Shown: positions 49,601 to 58,700 of the stretch, in pieces
Layout of the letters: each line of letters opens with the position of its first letter
Position numbering within the stretch: position 1 is the first letter of the stretch
NCBI RefSeq assembly: GCF_040448675.1
Contig: NZ_CP159289.1
Span: 5,687,001 to 5,751,000 of the forward strand
Length of the DNA: 64,000 bases
From: Dyadobacter sp. 676
GTDB taxonomy: Bacteria > Bacteroidota > Bacteroidia > Cytophagales > Spirosomataceae
Reading direction: 5' to 3'
Made by a program: the position numbers and the translations under genes
The notes under the pieces: model-generated
The model's database searches: none
What the model saw: the letters and a program-made list of their open reading frames with translations, nothing else
What the model was told of the DNA's origin: nothing

Positions 49601-50764
49601 GAGGCGCTGTGCGGACACTTCCTTGACTTCGCTTTTCGTGTAAATACCCAGGCGCGCCCGCGCAATGGCCGGTTCGCTGAGGTCGGTGGCAAATATCTGT
49701 ACCGGGACACTGGAGGCGCGGTCGCCCAGGACCTCGATCAACAGGATGGCCAACGAATAAGCCTCCTGCCCGGTAGAACATCCGGCAACCCAGAACCGGA
49801 TCGGCTCATTGGCGGCTTTGCTTCTGATGATCGAGGGCAAAACCTGTTTTTTCAGATGTTCCATCGTCTTTTCGTCGCGGAAAAAACTGGTTACATTGAT
49901 AAGCAGGTCTTTGTAAAGGGTCGTTGCCTCCTCGGGATGTTTTTTGAGATAATAGGTATAGTCGGCGAGCGTGTCGAGTTTGTAAAGGAGCATTCTGCGG
50001 ATGATGCGCCTGCGGATAGTGTTCTTCTTGTAATGACGGAAGTCAACCCCGACGGCCGTTTTGACAAATCCCAGGATTTTATCCAGGTCTTCGTCCGAAA
50101 AATCATTCTGGGCGATATCCCGCGTTTCCGAAGTCAGGTGGAAAACCGCCGCCCGCTGACTGAGCTTGACCAGTTCCGCAGCCATTTCTTTCGGTGAGAG
50201 GACCATGTCCACCACATTTTCGCTGATCGCCGACTGGGGCATAGCGGGATATTCGGCGCTGTCGTCCTGCACAAGGGTAATTCCGCCCGCGACCTTTATA
50301 GCTTTAAGGCCCATGGTCCCGTCCGAAGACATGCCCGACAACACGATCCCGATGGCGCCGTCTTTCTGACGTTCGGCCAGGGAGATAAAAAACTGGTCGA
50401 TGGGCAAATGGATATCAGGGCGCGGCTTTCGCTGCGTCAGCACCAGCACACCGTCGACGATCTCCATACTCTTGTTGGGCGGGATGATGTAAAGATGATT
50501 GGGCTTGACAGGTAGCAGCGGGCTGGCCTGCATGACGGTCATCGAGGTGACCCGGGCGAGAATTTCGTCGAGCTTGCTCTCCCGGTCCGGCGCAAGGTGC
50601 TGAATGTAAACATAAGCCAGACCGGTGTCGGCGGGAAGATGTTTCAAAAGCTCGATAACCGCTTTTTGACCGCCTGCCGAACCACCGATGGCGACGACTG
50701 GCACCGGCAGGTGGCCGGGATCCAGGTTTTTATTGTGTGAATTTTCCTGATCGGACATATTCAT
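46622..50764 (-). CDS. CheB-CheR-coiled coil-PAS-histidine kinase fusion
   Basis: The 1380-residue product has these parts in order. CheB covers 20-205 (Ser29 in GGSAGG, His56, Asp148 in GMSSDGTMG). CheR covers about 220-490, with the SAM-binding VAGCSTGQEAYSLAI at 326-340 and CRNLLIYL at 430-437. A PAS-like region is at 525-640, and a coiled coil at about 655-735 carries repeated NEEL/NEE heptads. PAS domains follow at about 740-855, 860-985 and 1000-1110. A HisKA-type domain has His1153 (AFHDLRGSFG). The HATPase domain has the N-box QNLILNAIKYT at 1263-1273, DTGPGIP at 1301-1307 and GEGIGLFIV. No receiver is attached. It joins methylation-type enzymes to a sensor kinase in the cytoplasm; the signal is unknown. 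Confidence 0.93.
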   Translation of the reverse strand: MNMSDQENSHNKNLDPGHLPVPVVAIGGSAGGQKAVIELLKHLPADTGLAYVYIQHLAPDRESKLDEILARVTSMTVMQASPLLPVKPNHLYIIPPNKSMEIVDGVLVLTQRKPRPDIHLPIDQFFISLAERQKDGAIGIVLSGMSSDGTMGLKAIKVAGGITLVQDDSAEYPAMPQSAISENVVDMVLSPKEMAAELVKLSQRAAVFHLTSETRDIAQNDFSDEDLDKILGFVKTAVGVDFRHYKKNTIRRRIIRRMLLYKLDTLADYTYYLKKHPEEATTLYKDLLINVTSFFRDEKTMEHLKKQVLPSIIRSKAANEPIRFWVAGCSTGQEAYSLAILLIEVLGDRASSVPVQIFATDLSEPAIARARLGIYTKSEVKEVSAQRLERFFTATEDQFRVNKPIRDLCVFAPHDLLSDPPFSRLDMISCRNLLIYLDDSLQKRALATFHYALNPDGILLLGKSEAVGSSPSHFSQIEKEFKVFVRKNTTYARIPMDVSIKRSNPIFGAKATQSKEQNVLQTTDIDKLVDSWLLNNHFPACVVVDQDLEILHFRGATGMFLEPSPGKASLNLTKMARAPLVFELRNTIHKARKSDAPVTKNGLELPVNGTMHYVSIKAVPLIKSEKQQLFLILFEEIEESQWLKAGTVADVDRRNLLLEAELTALKQDLHSIIEEQEASNEELQSANEEIISSNEELQSINEELETSKEEIESANEELQTINQELQVRNDQLTESYEYSEAILSTINEATLVLDNQLRVKNANRAFYRIFQSPFQDVEGSSVYELADRQLDFTGFREIMHEVLSRGNSIKGFEVKLRLAAQEEHFMLVHARKILLHRKETVLLVFEDITEHRRAQDLFRERQQWFEELVDNANAFIWVSSADGTVNFLNKAWLDFTGQSFDRGKGHKITENIHTDDREPYDRIKSDNVSEKKSYQAEYRLRRRDGEYRWVLESAKPMFSPDGAFTGYIGTCTDIHLQKTLTEQLNKNVEERTRQLKQVNANLQAVLDSSPASIGFFKPVPASHNAPQDYMLAVCNQKFSDAFGIQVDQITGQLMSGLYQKPNQQWILAAALEKRSQYKEIFDEASQSWLGVSVSHHPDGVAVTELDTTALKEALHQQKSLVEQLKESFQMIESLSVLKEYIRHRGTFLRSAFHDLRGSFGIISGAATLLQVMDTEEDRAQSLAMIQRNLQNITSMMNQLLDYSRLEAGEEKLEIDQFDVSVLLSELCQGSAKIAADKKLGFHFDGPRQIIVQGDMVKVRRIAQNLILNAIKYTGAGEVKVTWGPVEASVGGRDMWKLTVQDTGPGIPDMLVENLFTDSNAMPADAEAPGRPAGAVHTSQKGEGIGLFIVKRLVELLEGTIEVKTGNGGGTRFEVWLPASY

Positions 50765-51492
50765 TGGGGGTAACTAAATTACCGTTGAAATCAAAGTAAG
50801 GTCACAAATGTAGCCTTTTAGGATAGTATTTGCCGCAATGCAGCTATTTCTGCAAAGTCTGTGCCGCCCACAGCAGTACATTAAAAAGGGTGGTATCTTC
50901 TCACACGCAGTATACAGCAACGACGCGATCCGTACAATTCGCCGTTACAACAAGTGAAGTGCGCCGGATGCCGGGGTATTAATTCCACGGCGAAAATCTG
51001 TGTTTAATATTATTAGAAAAGCGGGAAACCGCTGTTTATACTGTTAGCCGGCCGGCAGTCCGACGGGATATCTGTCGAGTTTAAGTCCCTTTCAGGATCG
51101 GCGGGCGATCAAATAGCCTGCATGCCGGATCGCTCTGGTAACCAGGTAATTTGTAGTCGTATTTATCGAAGAAGGTCTTCGAAAAACGACTTGCTTTCGG
51201 GAAGGGTATATGCTTCAAAGACCAGGCAGCTTATTCCGGTTTTATCGGTATTCGTGGCTGGAAATCACAAATGCCTGGATGTAAAAACAGCATAGACATG
51301 AAAAGCGCGTTAATGAGCGGTTCATTGTCCGGAACCATTTGAATGGGAATTGTAGACCTTGATAATTGGCATGCATTTTTTTTCAATTTTCGGCTGCTTT
51401 TGTGAAACCCAGGGGAAGCTGTAAAGTTCCCGGATTCTTAAAGTTGAAAACAGGCAAAAGAAGAAGTATCGAACTTAAAACATGTGTACAGA
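50765..51492. other. 728-bp divergent intergenic region of the signalling cluster
   Basis: It separates the kinase fusion (leftward) from the dual-receiver gene (rightward). A candidate promoter for the kinase is at 50805-50838, a small AGCGG-GAAA-CCGCT hairpin at 51020-51033, and a 49-codon minus-strand open stretch at 51081-51230. No complete gene, repeat or RNA family is recognised. Confidence 0.5.
50805..50838 (-). promoter_or_regulatory. candidate promoter of the CheB-CheR-kinase fusion
   Basis: On the minus strand TACATTTG (50805-50812) matches the -7 consensus TAnnTTTG, and TTG (50836-50838) stands 23 nt upstream, within the range seen for -33 elements. The start codon is 40 bp downstream. 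Confidence 0.4.
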
Positions 51493-52362
51493 ATGACGAC
51501 AGGCAAGACCATTTTTATTGTCGACGATGACGAGGACGATCGCTTGCTGATTACGGAGGCCTTTCGGGATTTTGAACCATATGTGGAAATCGTATTGCTC
51601 GAAGACGGTTGTGGATTGCTGGACATGCTTCGGAAGAATATCATCATGCCGGACCTTGTCCTGATGGACATGAACATGCCCAGGGTAAGTGGCCTGGAAG
51701 TTCTTCATACCATGAAAAAAGATCCGGTCCACCAGGCAATTCCCGTCGTGATCCTTTCAACGACCTCCAATAGCAGTCTGATCAGCCAGGCGTATGAGAT
51801 GGGAGCGAATGCATTTATGGTCAAACCGGTTACAACTACGGATTACCAGGCAATGGCCAGGGCAATCAACATCTGTTTTTTAAATACCTTTTCCGCCGAT
51901 CACTTCCTTACTTCCTTTAAGCCACCGGTAGCCAGGAGTATCCTTATCATCGAGGACAACGACGATCATTCCAGGCTGATACATTTTGCCCTGAAACAGC
52001 GTATGCCCAATGTAGAGGCTATAAGGCTTTCCGACAAATATGAGACAATACAATTTCTGCATAACCAATATAAAGGCCTGAAACCGTTGCCGGCCATGAT
52101 CCTACTTGATTTGTACCTGCCGACCCGCGAAGACGGGCTGAGCGTATTGGAGGAAATCCGGAAGTTTATCGTCATTAATCGTCTGGCGCGTGTCCCGATT
52201 ATTGTTTTCAGTTATTCCGATCATCGGGAAGATCTGGCCGCGTCGTTTGCAAAACAGGCGAACGGTTATCTGGTCAAACCTCAGGATTTTAGCAAATGGT
52301 CGTTTTACTTTGAAAACCTGTCGTACTTTTGGTCGAAAACGATGGCGCTACCCGGGAACTAG
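51493..52362 (+). CDS. response regulator with two receiver domains
   Basis: From ATG 51493 the product has 289 residues; a GTG at 51484 would add three. The first receiver (about 5-125) has the acidic pair in FIVDDDEDD, phosphoacceptor Asp59 (LVLMDMNMPR), Ser/Thr in VVILSTT and Lys in FMVKP. The second (about 150-270) has LIIEDNDDH, Asp206 (MILLDLYLP), a Ser in IIVFSYSD and Lys in YLVKPQ. Both keep all receiver residues. There is no output domain, so it probably passes phosphoryl groups or signals by contact. It is divergent from the kinase fusion, which lacks a receiver of its own and is the likely donor. Confidence 0.9.
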   Translation: MTTGKTIFIVDDDEDDRLLITEAFRDFEPYVEIVLLEDGCGLLDMLRKNIIMPDLVLMDMNMPRVSGLEVLHTMKKDPVHQAIPVVILSTTSNSSLISQAYEMGANAFMVKPVTTTDYQAMARAINICFLNTFSADHFLTSFKPPVARSILIIEDNDDHSRLIHFALKQRMPNVEAIRLSDKYETIQFLHNQYKGLKPLPAMILLDLYLPTREDGLSVLEEIRKFIVINRLARVPIIVFSYSDHREDLAASFAKQANGYLVKPQDFSKWSFYFENLSYFWSKTMALPGN

Positions 52363-52497
52363 GCTTTTCGTGTACGAATCCCGCGCCTGCAGGTAGGAGA
52401 AGGACTTGGTGTGCATTATGTACAGTTGCCCGGGGCTGGTATGTTTATTGTGGCTGATGATTTTTCACAAAGCATGTTCATCCCAAACTGAAACAGC

Positions 52498-53211
52498 ATG
52501 GCAAGGACAAAGAAAATCAGCAGCGAGAACGAAGACGAAATTACCGTTCTTCCCGAGGACAAGGCAAAAAATGGAAAGTCGAAGGACCTGTCCGCAAGTT
52601 ATAACCGGTTCAAGAGCTATCATGGCAAGGAATACACCGGAATGCAAATCGGGCGTGGCCACCACTGGCATTACGACGAAGGGGACTGGAAGGAAACGAA
52701 GATTACGCCCGATTTGTGGGAGATATCTTACGCTGTCACCAAACGCAGGGTAGGAAAGGCCCCGAAGAACTCCGGCGTACCGGTTGGTACCGCATACCAG
52801 TGGTACATTCTTGCACATCAAAAAGTTGTAAAACTGGACGCAAACGCCTATTCGACAGATCTGACGGGCCTGAAATTCAAACTGGCGCATAAACGGGCCG
52901 ACAAGGACAAATGGAGTGCAAAAGCGCCGACCCAGCGAAAACACCTGATACAATTTCTCCGGGACATTATCGATCAACTGGAAAAGGAACCGATTCCCCT
53001 TCAATTTGAATTTAATGGGAAAACCTACAAGGGAGAGGCCGTGCCCATTGCCGCCACTTGTGCGGAGGGTATTTGCTATGAAGCCGATGTCACGCTGAAC
53101 GATGAAAACCTGGGCATTATTCGCTGCGCCAAAAGCGGCTGGAAACTCGATCGGGCCGACCCGGAACTCACCCGGTTAATCGGGGACCAGATTTTCAGGC
53201 ACTTCGAATAG
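52498..53211 (+). CDS. conserved hypothetical protein
   Basis: The 237-residue soluble product begins MARTKKISSENEDE, with a charged, probably disordered first 30 residues. Conserved-looking blocks are YHGKEYTGMQIGRGHHWHYD, LWEISYAVTKRRVGKAPKNS and VPVGTAYQWYILAHQ. The last part reads ATCAEGICYEADVTLNDENLG. There is no signal peptide or membrane helix, and I do not recognise the family. It is separated by 135 bp from the dual-receiver gene on the same strand and converges with the small membrane-protein gene. Confidence 0.72.
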   Translation: MARTKKISSENEDEITVLPEDKAKNGKSKDLSASYNRFKSYHGKEYTGMQIGRGHHWHYDEGDWKETKITPDLWEISYAVTKRRVGKAPKNSGVPVGTAYQWYILAHQKVVKLDANAYSTDLTGLKFKLAHKRADKDKWSAKAPTQRKHLIQFLRDIIDQLEKEPIPLQFEFNGKTYKGEAVPIAATCAEGICYEADVTLNDENLGIIRCAKSGWKLDRADPELTRLIGDQIFRHFE

Positions 53212-53213
53212 AC

Positions 53214-53229
53214 ATTTCTTTCGAGAAAT
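53214..53229. terminator. small hairpin with UUCG loop between convergent genes
   Basis: ATTTCT-TTCG-AGAAAT is a perfect 6-bp stem with a stable tetraloop, placed 2 bp after the stop of the plus-strand gene. The stem is AT-rich and no T-run follows, so it may protect the RNA end rather than stop transcription. Confidence 0.3.
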
Positions 53230-53241
53230 TGCCGGGTCCGG

Positions 53242-53493
53242 TTACCCGATATCCCTACGGCTTATTTCCGCTTGAATATTTCTTAGATGTTCCGAATTCC
53301 TGCGACCAATCATAAAAGAAACGATAAACAAAATAACAGGCAGGATAAAGCTTTTATGTGTTGCAGCGTAAACGGCAATACCGACTACCACGCCTATAAG
53401 CACCGCGATTGTAATTTTTTGCGTTTTCAGTTTTTTCTCTTCCGACACCAGTTCTTCAAGTGTCATTTTAGAGTAATCTTTATTTGAAAGCAT
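53242..53493 (-). CDS. small membrane protein of unknown function
   Basis: The 83-residue product begins with a short helical cytoplasmic part (LEELVSEEKKLKTQK). Two hydrophobic helices follow at about 27-43 and 48-64 (IAVLIGVVVGIAVYAA, FILPVILFIVSFMIG). A charged tail of about 18 residues ends the protein. This layout is common among short inner-membrane proteins of Bacteroidota. No function is known to me. Confidence 0.72.
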   Translation of the reverse strand: MLSNKDYSKMTLEELVSEEKKLKTQKITIAVLIGVVVGIAVYAATHKSFILPVILFIVSFMIGRRNSEHLRNIQAEISRRDIG

Positions 53494-54008
53494 ACGAAAT
53501 GTTTAGGTTAGTCAAATGCCGGAACTGTAATTGCGCTGTACTTATGCTTGCTAAATAAATGGCGTTCGCAAATCGCCGGGAGAATCCGGCTTTGGCAACA
53601 AAGAAATGCCTTTTGAAAAAGAAAGACAAATCCGGTGATATTAATTCTGATGCACGCCGTTACAATGCGGCCTGATTAAGCCGGATTCGTGCGGATCGAT
53701 CCCAAACGGCTGTTTGGACGAATGTGAAGGCAATAAAAGGCCGTATCGCATGCTCCCGGATCAGAATAATGCCATGCGTATCAAGCTGATTATGTCGAGC
53801 GAAAAAGTTGCCAGTTTGATCCAGAATTTAAAGCGCTTTTGCTTTTCCATACATGTCGGGATTTTTAAGCAAAATACTTTTGAAACATGTCACTGTCAAC
53901 CATTATTTTATGAACGGAACGGCGTGTTTTTCTGAAATGCTTCGCCGAAACTGCCTCGTGATTCGAAAAGAATTAATCTGGCTTCGTTTTCTGATGGGCG
54001 ATTCGACA
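53494..54008. other. intergenic region, no supportable gene
   Basis: About 515 bp between the small membrane-protein gene and the terminator at 54009. A 73-codon open stretch from a TTG at 53714 contains MRIKLIMSSEKVASLIQNL but shows no family resemblance and weak coding character, so I do not call it. The right half is AT-rich and may hold decayed sequence. Confidence 0.4.
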
Positions 54009-54054
54009 CACAAAAAAGACCGCCCGAAAACTGGTTCGAGGCGGTCTTTTTGTG
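54009..54054. terminator. strong bidirectional terminator
   Basis: CACAAAAAAGACCGCC (54009-54024) pairs with GGCGGTCTTTTTGTG (54040-54054) with a single extra A. The GC stem is flanked by an A-run on the left and a T-run on the right, so it can stop transcripts from either side. It lies 60 bp after the stop of the SusD gene at 54114. Confidence 0.88.
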
Positions 54055-54113
54055 ATGCGTCCGGGTCGGTATGTTTGCGGGAAAAATGCCGTCCGCCGGA
54101 TATTGCCGGCGCC

Positions 54114-55763
54114 CTACATGAGCAGCCACATTTTCGAATATTGGTCGTCGACGGCGGGTGAAAGTCCCCCCACGCCCAGGTCGTAAGCCTCCTTGTTCTG
54201 GCCCAGTTCGTTGCCCGGATAACGGTAACGTTCAGGGAACTGAAAGCCTCCAAGACGGCCATTCTTGAAGATGTCGGGCAAACGCGTCCGCCGCAGGTCG
54301 AGGTATGCTTCGGATGATACCAGGAACAGGCTTATCCATTTCTGATCGGCAATTTTGGCGAGCTGTCCTGCCTTGTCGGAAGGCAATGCAACGCCCGGCT
54401 GCGCCAGGTATTTGTTCACCGCTTCCTGGCTCACCCCCCAGCGAAGCAGCGAGTTGGAAATTCCTTTACGGTAATAGGTGTCGGCACTTCCGGAGATCAG
54501 GCCTTTTGCCGCCGCTTCCGCGAGAATGAACTGGACTTCGTCGCTGTTCATGATCTGCGCTTTCAGCAGCGGGTGCTTGTTTTCACGGAACAGCTTCGAG
54601 AATTTCGACACCTTGAAATTTCCGACCGTACCACCGGCGGCTACGTCGTAATGCCCGTTTCCGTTCTTCCAGTCTGCCAGCATTCCGGCTACAAAGCCTA
54701 CATATACTTTATTGGAATCCAGCAATATATCCTTGGTCGCGTACGCTGCGATGTCCTTGTTCTTGCGGTCGATGTATTCCCAGGTAGAGGTATAGGTGTA
54801 ACCGTTCGGGTCGGTAGTGGTAAAGCTCTGGCCGTTCCTGGCGGGGTCGCTGGTCCAGGGCTTTTCTACCGGCGCGAACCATATCTGCATCCGCGGATCG
54901 TTTAGCTCGGTGAGCTTGTCTATCAATGTTTTACATGGCCTGCGGGTGTCGAAGTTGTCGATAGTGCCCCAGTTCAGCGGTCCGCCCGTCCACGAATTCC
55001 CATTGTCGCCGCCCAGCGTGCCGATATAGGAAATAGAGGCGTTTTCAGTCGGGTCGGACAACAACGGCGCGGCCGCAAGTGCCGACAAACGCGCACCTGC
55101 GTCGGGCAGCTTGGCCGAAGCGCGCATTGTCAGTCGCAGTTTGAGGGAATTGGAAAATTTCTTCCACTTTTCCTTATTGCCGCCGAACATCAGGTCATAG
55201 CTTTCCGAAACGGGCTCCGTGCCGGCATCCATCAGTGCATTGGCATCATCCAGTTCTTTGAGCAGGCCGGCGTAAATATCCGCCTGCTTGTCATATTTCG
55301 GGTAAAGAATACCCTCCCGCGCTTTGAGCGCTTGCGAATAATATATGTCGCCGTAAAAATCGGTCATAAACGAAAACAACAGCACCCTGAACACCCGGAA
55401 AATACCCTGGTGCGTTTTCGAGTTGCGCGTTTCGGCCAACCCGATCGATCCGTCGACGAGTTTCAGGATATCCATGGCTGTATACATGTCGGTCATGGGC
55501 GCCCGGAACGCGTTGTAAAAGTTATCGCCGCTCTGGTAGTTGCTTTCCATATGCTGTACGGCACCCGGCAGAATGCGGGTGTCATAGCCCATTTTCTGGT
55601 AAAACAACGTGGTTTTCTTGATAATGGAAGCCAAAAGGTAGGGGTCGTTCACCGACTCCACGGCGTCCTTTTTCTGGATGGAATCATAAGTCCGCAATTC
55701 GTCATCCGAACAAGCAAAAAGTCCTGCGATGGCAGCTATTGCCAATATTTTAATCGATTTCAT
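54114..55763 (-). CDS. SusD-like lipoprotein (SusD-like_2 type)
   Basis: The 549-residue product has a lipoprotein signal with Cys18 (AIAGLFAC). It is of the longer SusD-like group: the core has HQGIFRVFRVLLFSFMTDFYGDI, and later KWKKFSNSLKLRLTMRAS and QIMNSDEVQFILAEAAAKG, with KWISLFLVSSEAYLDLRRT near the end. It lacks the terminal NPGY of the other three SusD proteins here. It binds substrate over the SusC channel encoded 24 bp upstream. No sigma, FecR or catabolic gene is attached to this pair, so neither its regulation nor its substrate can be deduced. Confidence 0.92.
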   Translation of the reverse strand: MKSIKILAIAAIAGLFACSDDELRTYDSIQKKDAVESVNDPYLLASIIKKTTLFYQKMGYDTRILPGAVQHMESNYQSGDNFYNAFRAPMTDMYTAMDILKLVDGSIGLAETRNSKTHQGIFRVFRVLLFSFMTDFYGDIYYSQALKAREGILYPKYDKQADIYAGLLKELDDANALMDAGTEPVSESYDLMFGGNKEKWKKFSNSLKLRLTMRASAKLPDAGARLSALAAAPLLSDPTENASISYIGTLGGDNGNSWTGGPLNWGTIDNFDTRRPCKTLIDKLTELNDPRMQIWFAPVEKPWTSDPARNGQSFTTTDPNGYTYTSTWEYIDRKNKDIAAYATKDILLDSNKVYVGFVAGMLADWKNGNGHYDVAAGGTVGNFKVSKFSKLFRENKHPLLKAQIMNSDEVQFILAEAAAKGLISGSADTYYRKGISNSLLRWGVSQEAVNKYLAQPGVALPSDKAGQLAKIADQKWISLFLVSSEAYLDLRRTRLPDIFKNGRLGGFQFPERYRYPGNELGQNKEAYDLGVGGLSPAVDDQYSKMWLLM

Positions 55764-55787
55764 GGGAGTTCTGAATGAATTGGGTAG

Positions 55788-58700
55788 TTAAAAATCAAGA
55801 GACAGCTTGAAGCCGTAGGACCGGATGCTCGGCAATGTTGCCCGAAGGATTCCCTGGCTGGTCCCCACACCGGAAAATGCCGACTCGGGGTCTTCGTGCC
55901 GGCCGGATTTGTTCCACTGAAACAGGTTCCTGCCCACCAGGGCCAGCGTTACATTGTTGAGCTTGTAGGCGCGGGTCAACGCAGGCGGCAATGTGTACGC
56001 CAGCGAGATCTCTCTCATTTTGAAGTTGGTGGCATCGTAAGTGCGGGTCGCGCTGAAATTCCAGATAATGTCGCCGTAGCCGTTGTAGGGAAAGTCGTAG
56101 AATGTATTGTTCGGGTCCGCGCCGTTGACGATGTAGTCCGAGTCCTTCGCATCTTTCGGGTCGCCTTCATAGGCCGGGTTCAGAAAAACGCCTTTCACGT
56201 AGCTGGCATCCTGAAAATCGGAGCGTTTGCCGTCGTTGTTTGCATTGATCGCCTCGTATTGGCTGGCACCCGCCGCAGGCCATACCAAACCGCCATGCTC
56301 GGCATCGCGGCCACCTACCCACCAAGGATTATTGTCGCCCGAGCCCAGGGTCGAGGTCGCCCGGCCGTTCGATTCGAGGTACTGCTGGTTCACCGACACA
56401 TATTTTCCACCTTTGCGAAGGCTACCCACCATATTCAGTGTAAATTGTTTGTAGCGAAGGGTCGTGTTCAAACCAAGGATGAAGTCGGGATTGAAGTTGC
56501 CGAGCTGCCCCCGGTCGCGTTCGTCGGACGACGCCTGGATTTTTCCCTGCTCGCTGTCCAGCAAAGGCATTCCCGCATATTTGCCCGTTTTCACCCGTAG
56601 TACCGGGTTTTCTTCGTAAATGTTACCGATCGTCTCGCCTTTCGCGATTTTTACTTTGGTTTTACCGTCATAACTGGCGAATACGTAGCCATTGGGTGCG
56701 AAGTTGTCCGACAGGCGCGTGATCGTGGCCTTGTAATGGGTGAAGCTGGCAGAAACATCCCATGTGAAGTCTTTCGTCCGGACGGGCGTCAGGTTCAATC
56801 CCCATTCGAAACCTTTGCTCTGCACGTCGCCGATATTGGTCAAAAGGCCGGTATACCCGGTTCCCTGCACCAGCGGGATGTTGTCGATCTGGTTCTTTTG
56901 GGTTTTGACAAAATAAGTGAAGTCGAATTTGATCTTGTTTTGCAGCAACCAGAGGTCGATCCCGGCTTCCTGGGTAACGGAGTGCTGTGCTTTGATATTC
57001 GGGTCGACGATGCTTGCTTTCAGGCTGACGGTGTTGATCGCGCCCCATGGACTGGGGTCGTAGGAATAGGTGTCGATCGAACGCTGCCTGGTCAGACCGT
57101 TACCTACATCGGCCAGACCGAGGCGGAATTTGAGCAGGTTGAATGACTCTGGCAATTTGAATGTCTCCGAAGCCAGCCAGCTCAACGAAGCCGACGGATA
57201 GAAGTAATGGATCTTTTCTTCCGCCAGGATTCCTTTCCAGTCGTTGCGGCCGGTTACGTCGAGGAACAGTTTTTCATCCCAGCCGAAGGTGGCGGTCCCG
57301 TAAGCGCTGATCGACTTGCTGGTCAGGAACGGATCGCCGGCAACGGTCATCGTTCCAGCCTTGATATTGGCCAGGGTGAACAGCGAGGGCGAGTTCAGGT
57401 CGTTGCCCGTGATTTCCATGTTGCTGGAATTGGTATAGCGGTAATTTCCGCCGCCTGCCAGGGTTAGCGACAGCTTTCCAAAATCCCTGGTGTAAGTCAG
57501 GATCGCATCGGTGTTGGCCTCCACGCTGCTGTTGGTCCCCTGTACATATTGACCGTAAGGGTCGCCTTTCTCGCCCCATGATTTGCGTAGCTCGTAATTC
57601 TCTTTGACATTCTCCATGCCGGTACGCAGCAATAGCGAAAGGTGATCATTGAATTGCCAGTTCAGCTGCAATTTCCCGAAGTAGTTATCACGGCCGAAAC
57701 GGTGGATCTTCTCATAGGTCGTCCACCACGGGTTGTTTTCAGCTACGGAAATGCCGTCGTCCTTCATGATGGCGCCGTTTTGTAACGACCCTTCGAAGCC
57801 ATCGAGCCAGTAGCTTTTCATGTCCGACAGCGGTTGGAGGTTGCTCGGCATATTGAACAGGAGGCTGTTGAGTACGCTGTTCGAGCCGGTGGTATTGGCC
57901 TTGTTCGGGTTGAATGTGTTGATATACCGGGCACTTACTGTTACCGACAGGCGGTTGGTGATATTGTATTGCGAGTTGAAATCCACCGATTTCTGCTGGG
58001 TCTTCGTATTGGGCATTACGCCATGATTGGTCATATTGGACAGCGACAGGCGGAATGAGCCTTTGTCGTAGTTGCCCGTCACGGCCACGTTGTTGGAGAA
58101 GGTGCTGCCCGAGCGCAGGTACGCCTTTACGCGGTTTTCGCGCGAGGAAACCATCGGCCCGTTCTTCCAGCTTTTGGATTTCACATCCCAGTAATCGGAG
58201 ACGAAACTGCCGTCCAGTTTCGGTCCCCAGGTATCGGTGTTGTCGTACTGCCATTCATAGGCGCGCTCACCCTGCCCGAACTCCATCTGGCTGTCGATAA
58301 ACTGATAAGGTTTTTCCACCGTCGCCATCGTCGAGAAAGAAACGCCGAGGCCTTTTTTGGCACCTTTGCCCGATTTGGTCGTAATCATCACCACACCGTT
58401 ACCACCTTCGGCACCATAGAGTGCACCGGCGCTGCCGCCTTTCAGGATCGTAATCGAGGCAATGTCGTTGGGGTTCAGTTGCGAAAGGATGTTACCGAAA
58501 TCGACGCCGTCTTTGGCTGTGAACGTCTGGTTTCCTACCGGTATCCCGTCGATCACGTACAACGGCTGCCCTTTGATAGCCACATTGGCCCCGCCGTCGC
58601 CGGTAGTCGGCATGGCCGTCGTTCCACGGATATTGACGAGCACCGAAGAGGTCGGGTCGCTGCTCAGGCTGGTGAGGTTCACCCCTGAAACTTTCCCGTC

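Noticed and set aside
53714..53935. 73-codon plus-strand open frame with TTG start
   Set aside because: Weak coding character, no family resemblance and a Cys/Phe-rich end; kept only as a remark in the intergenic entry.
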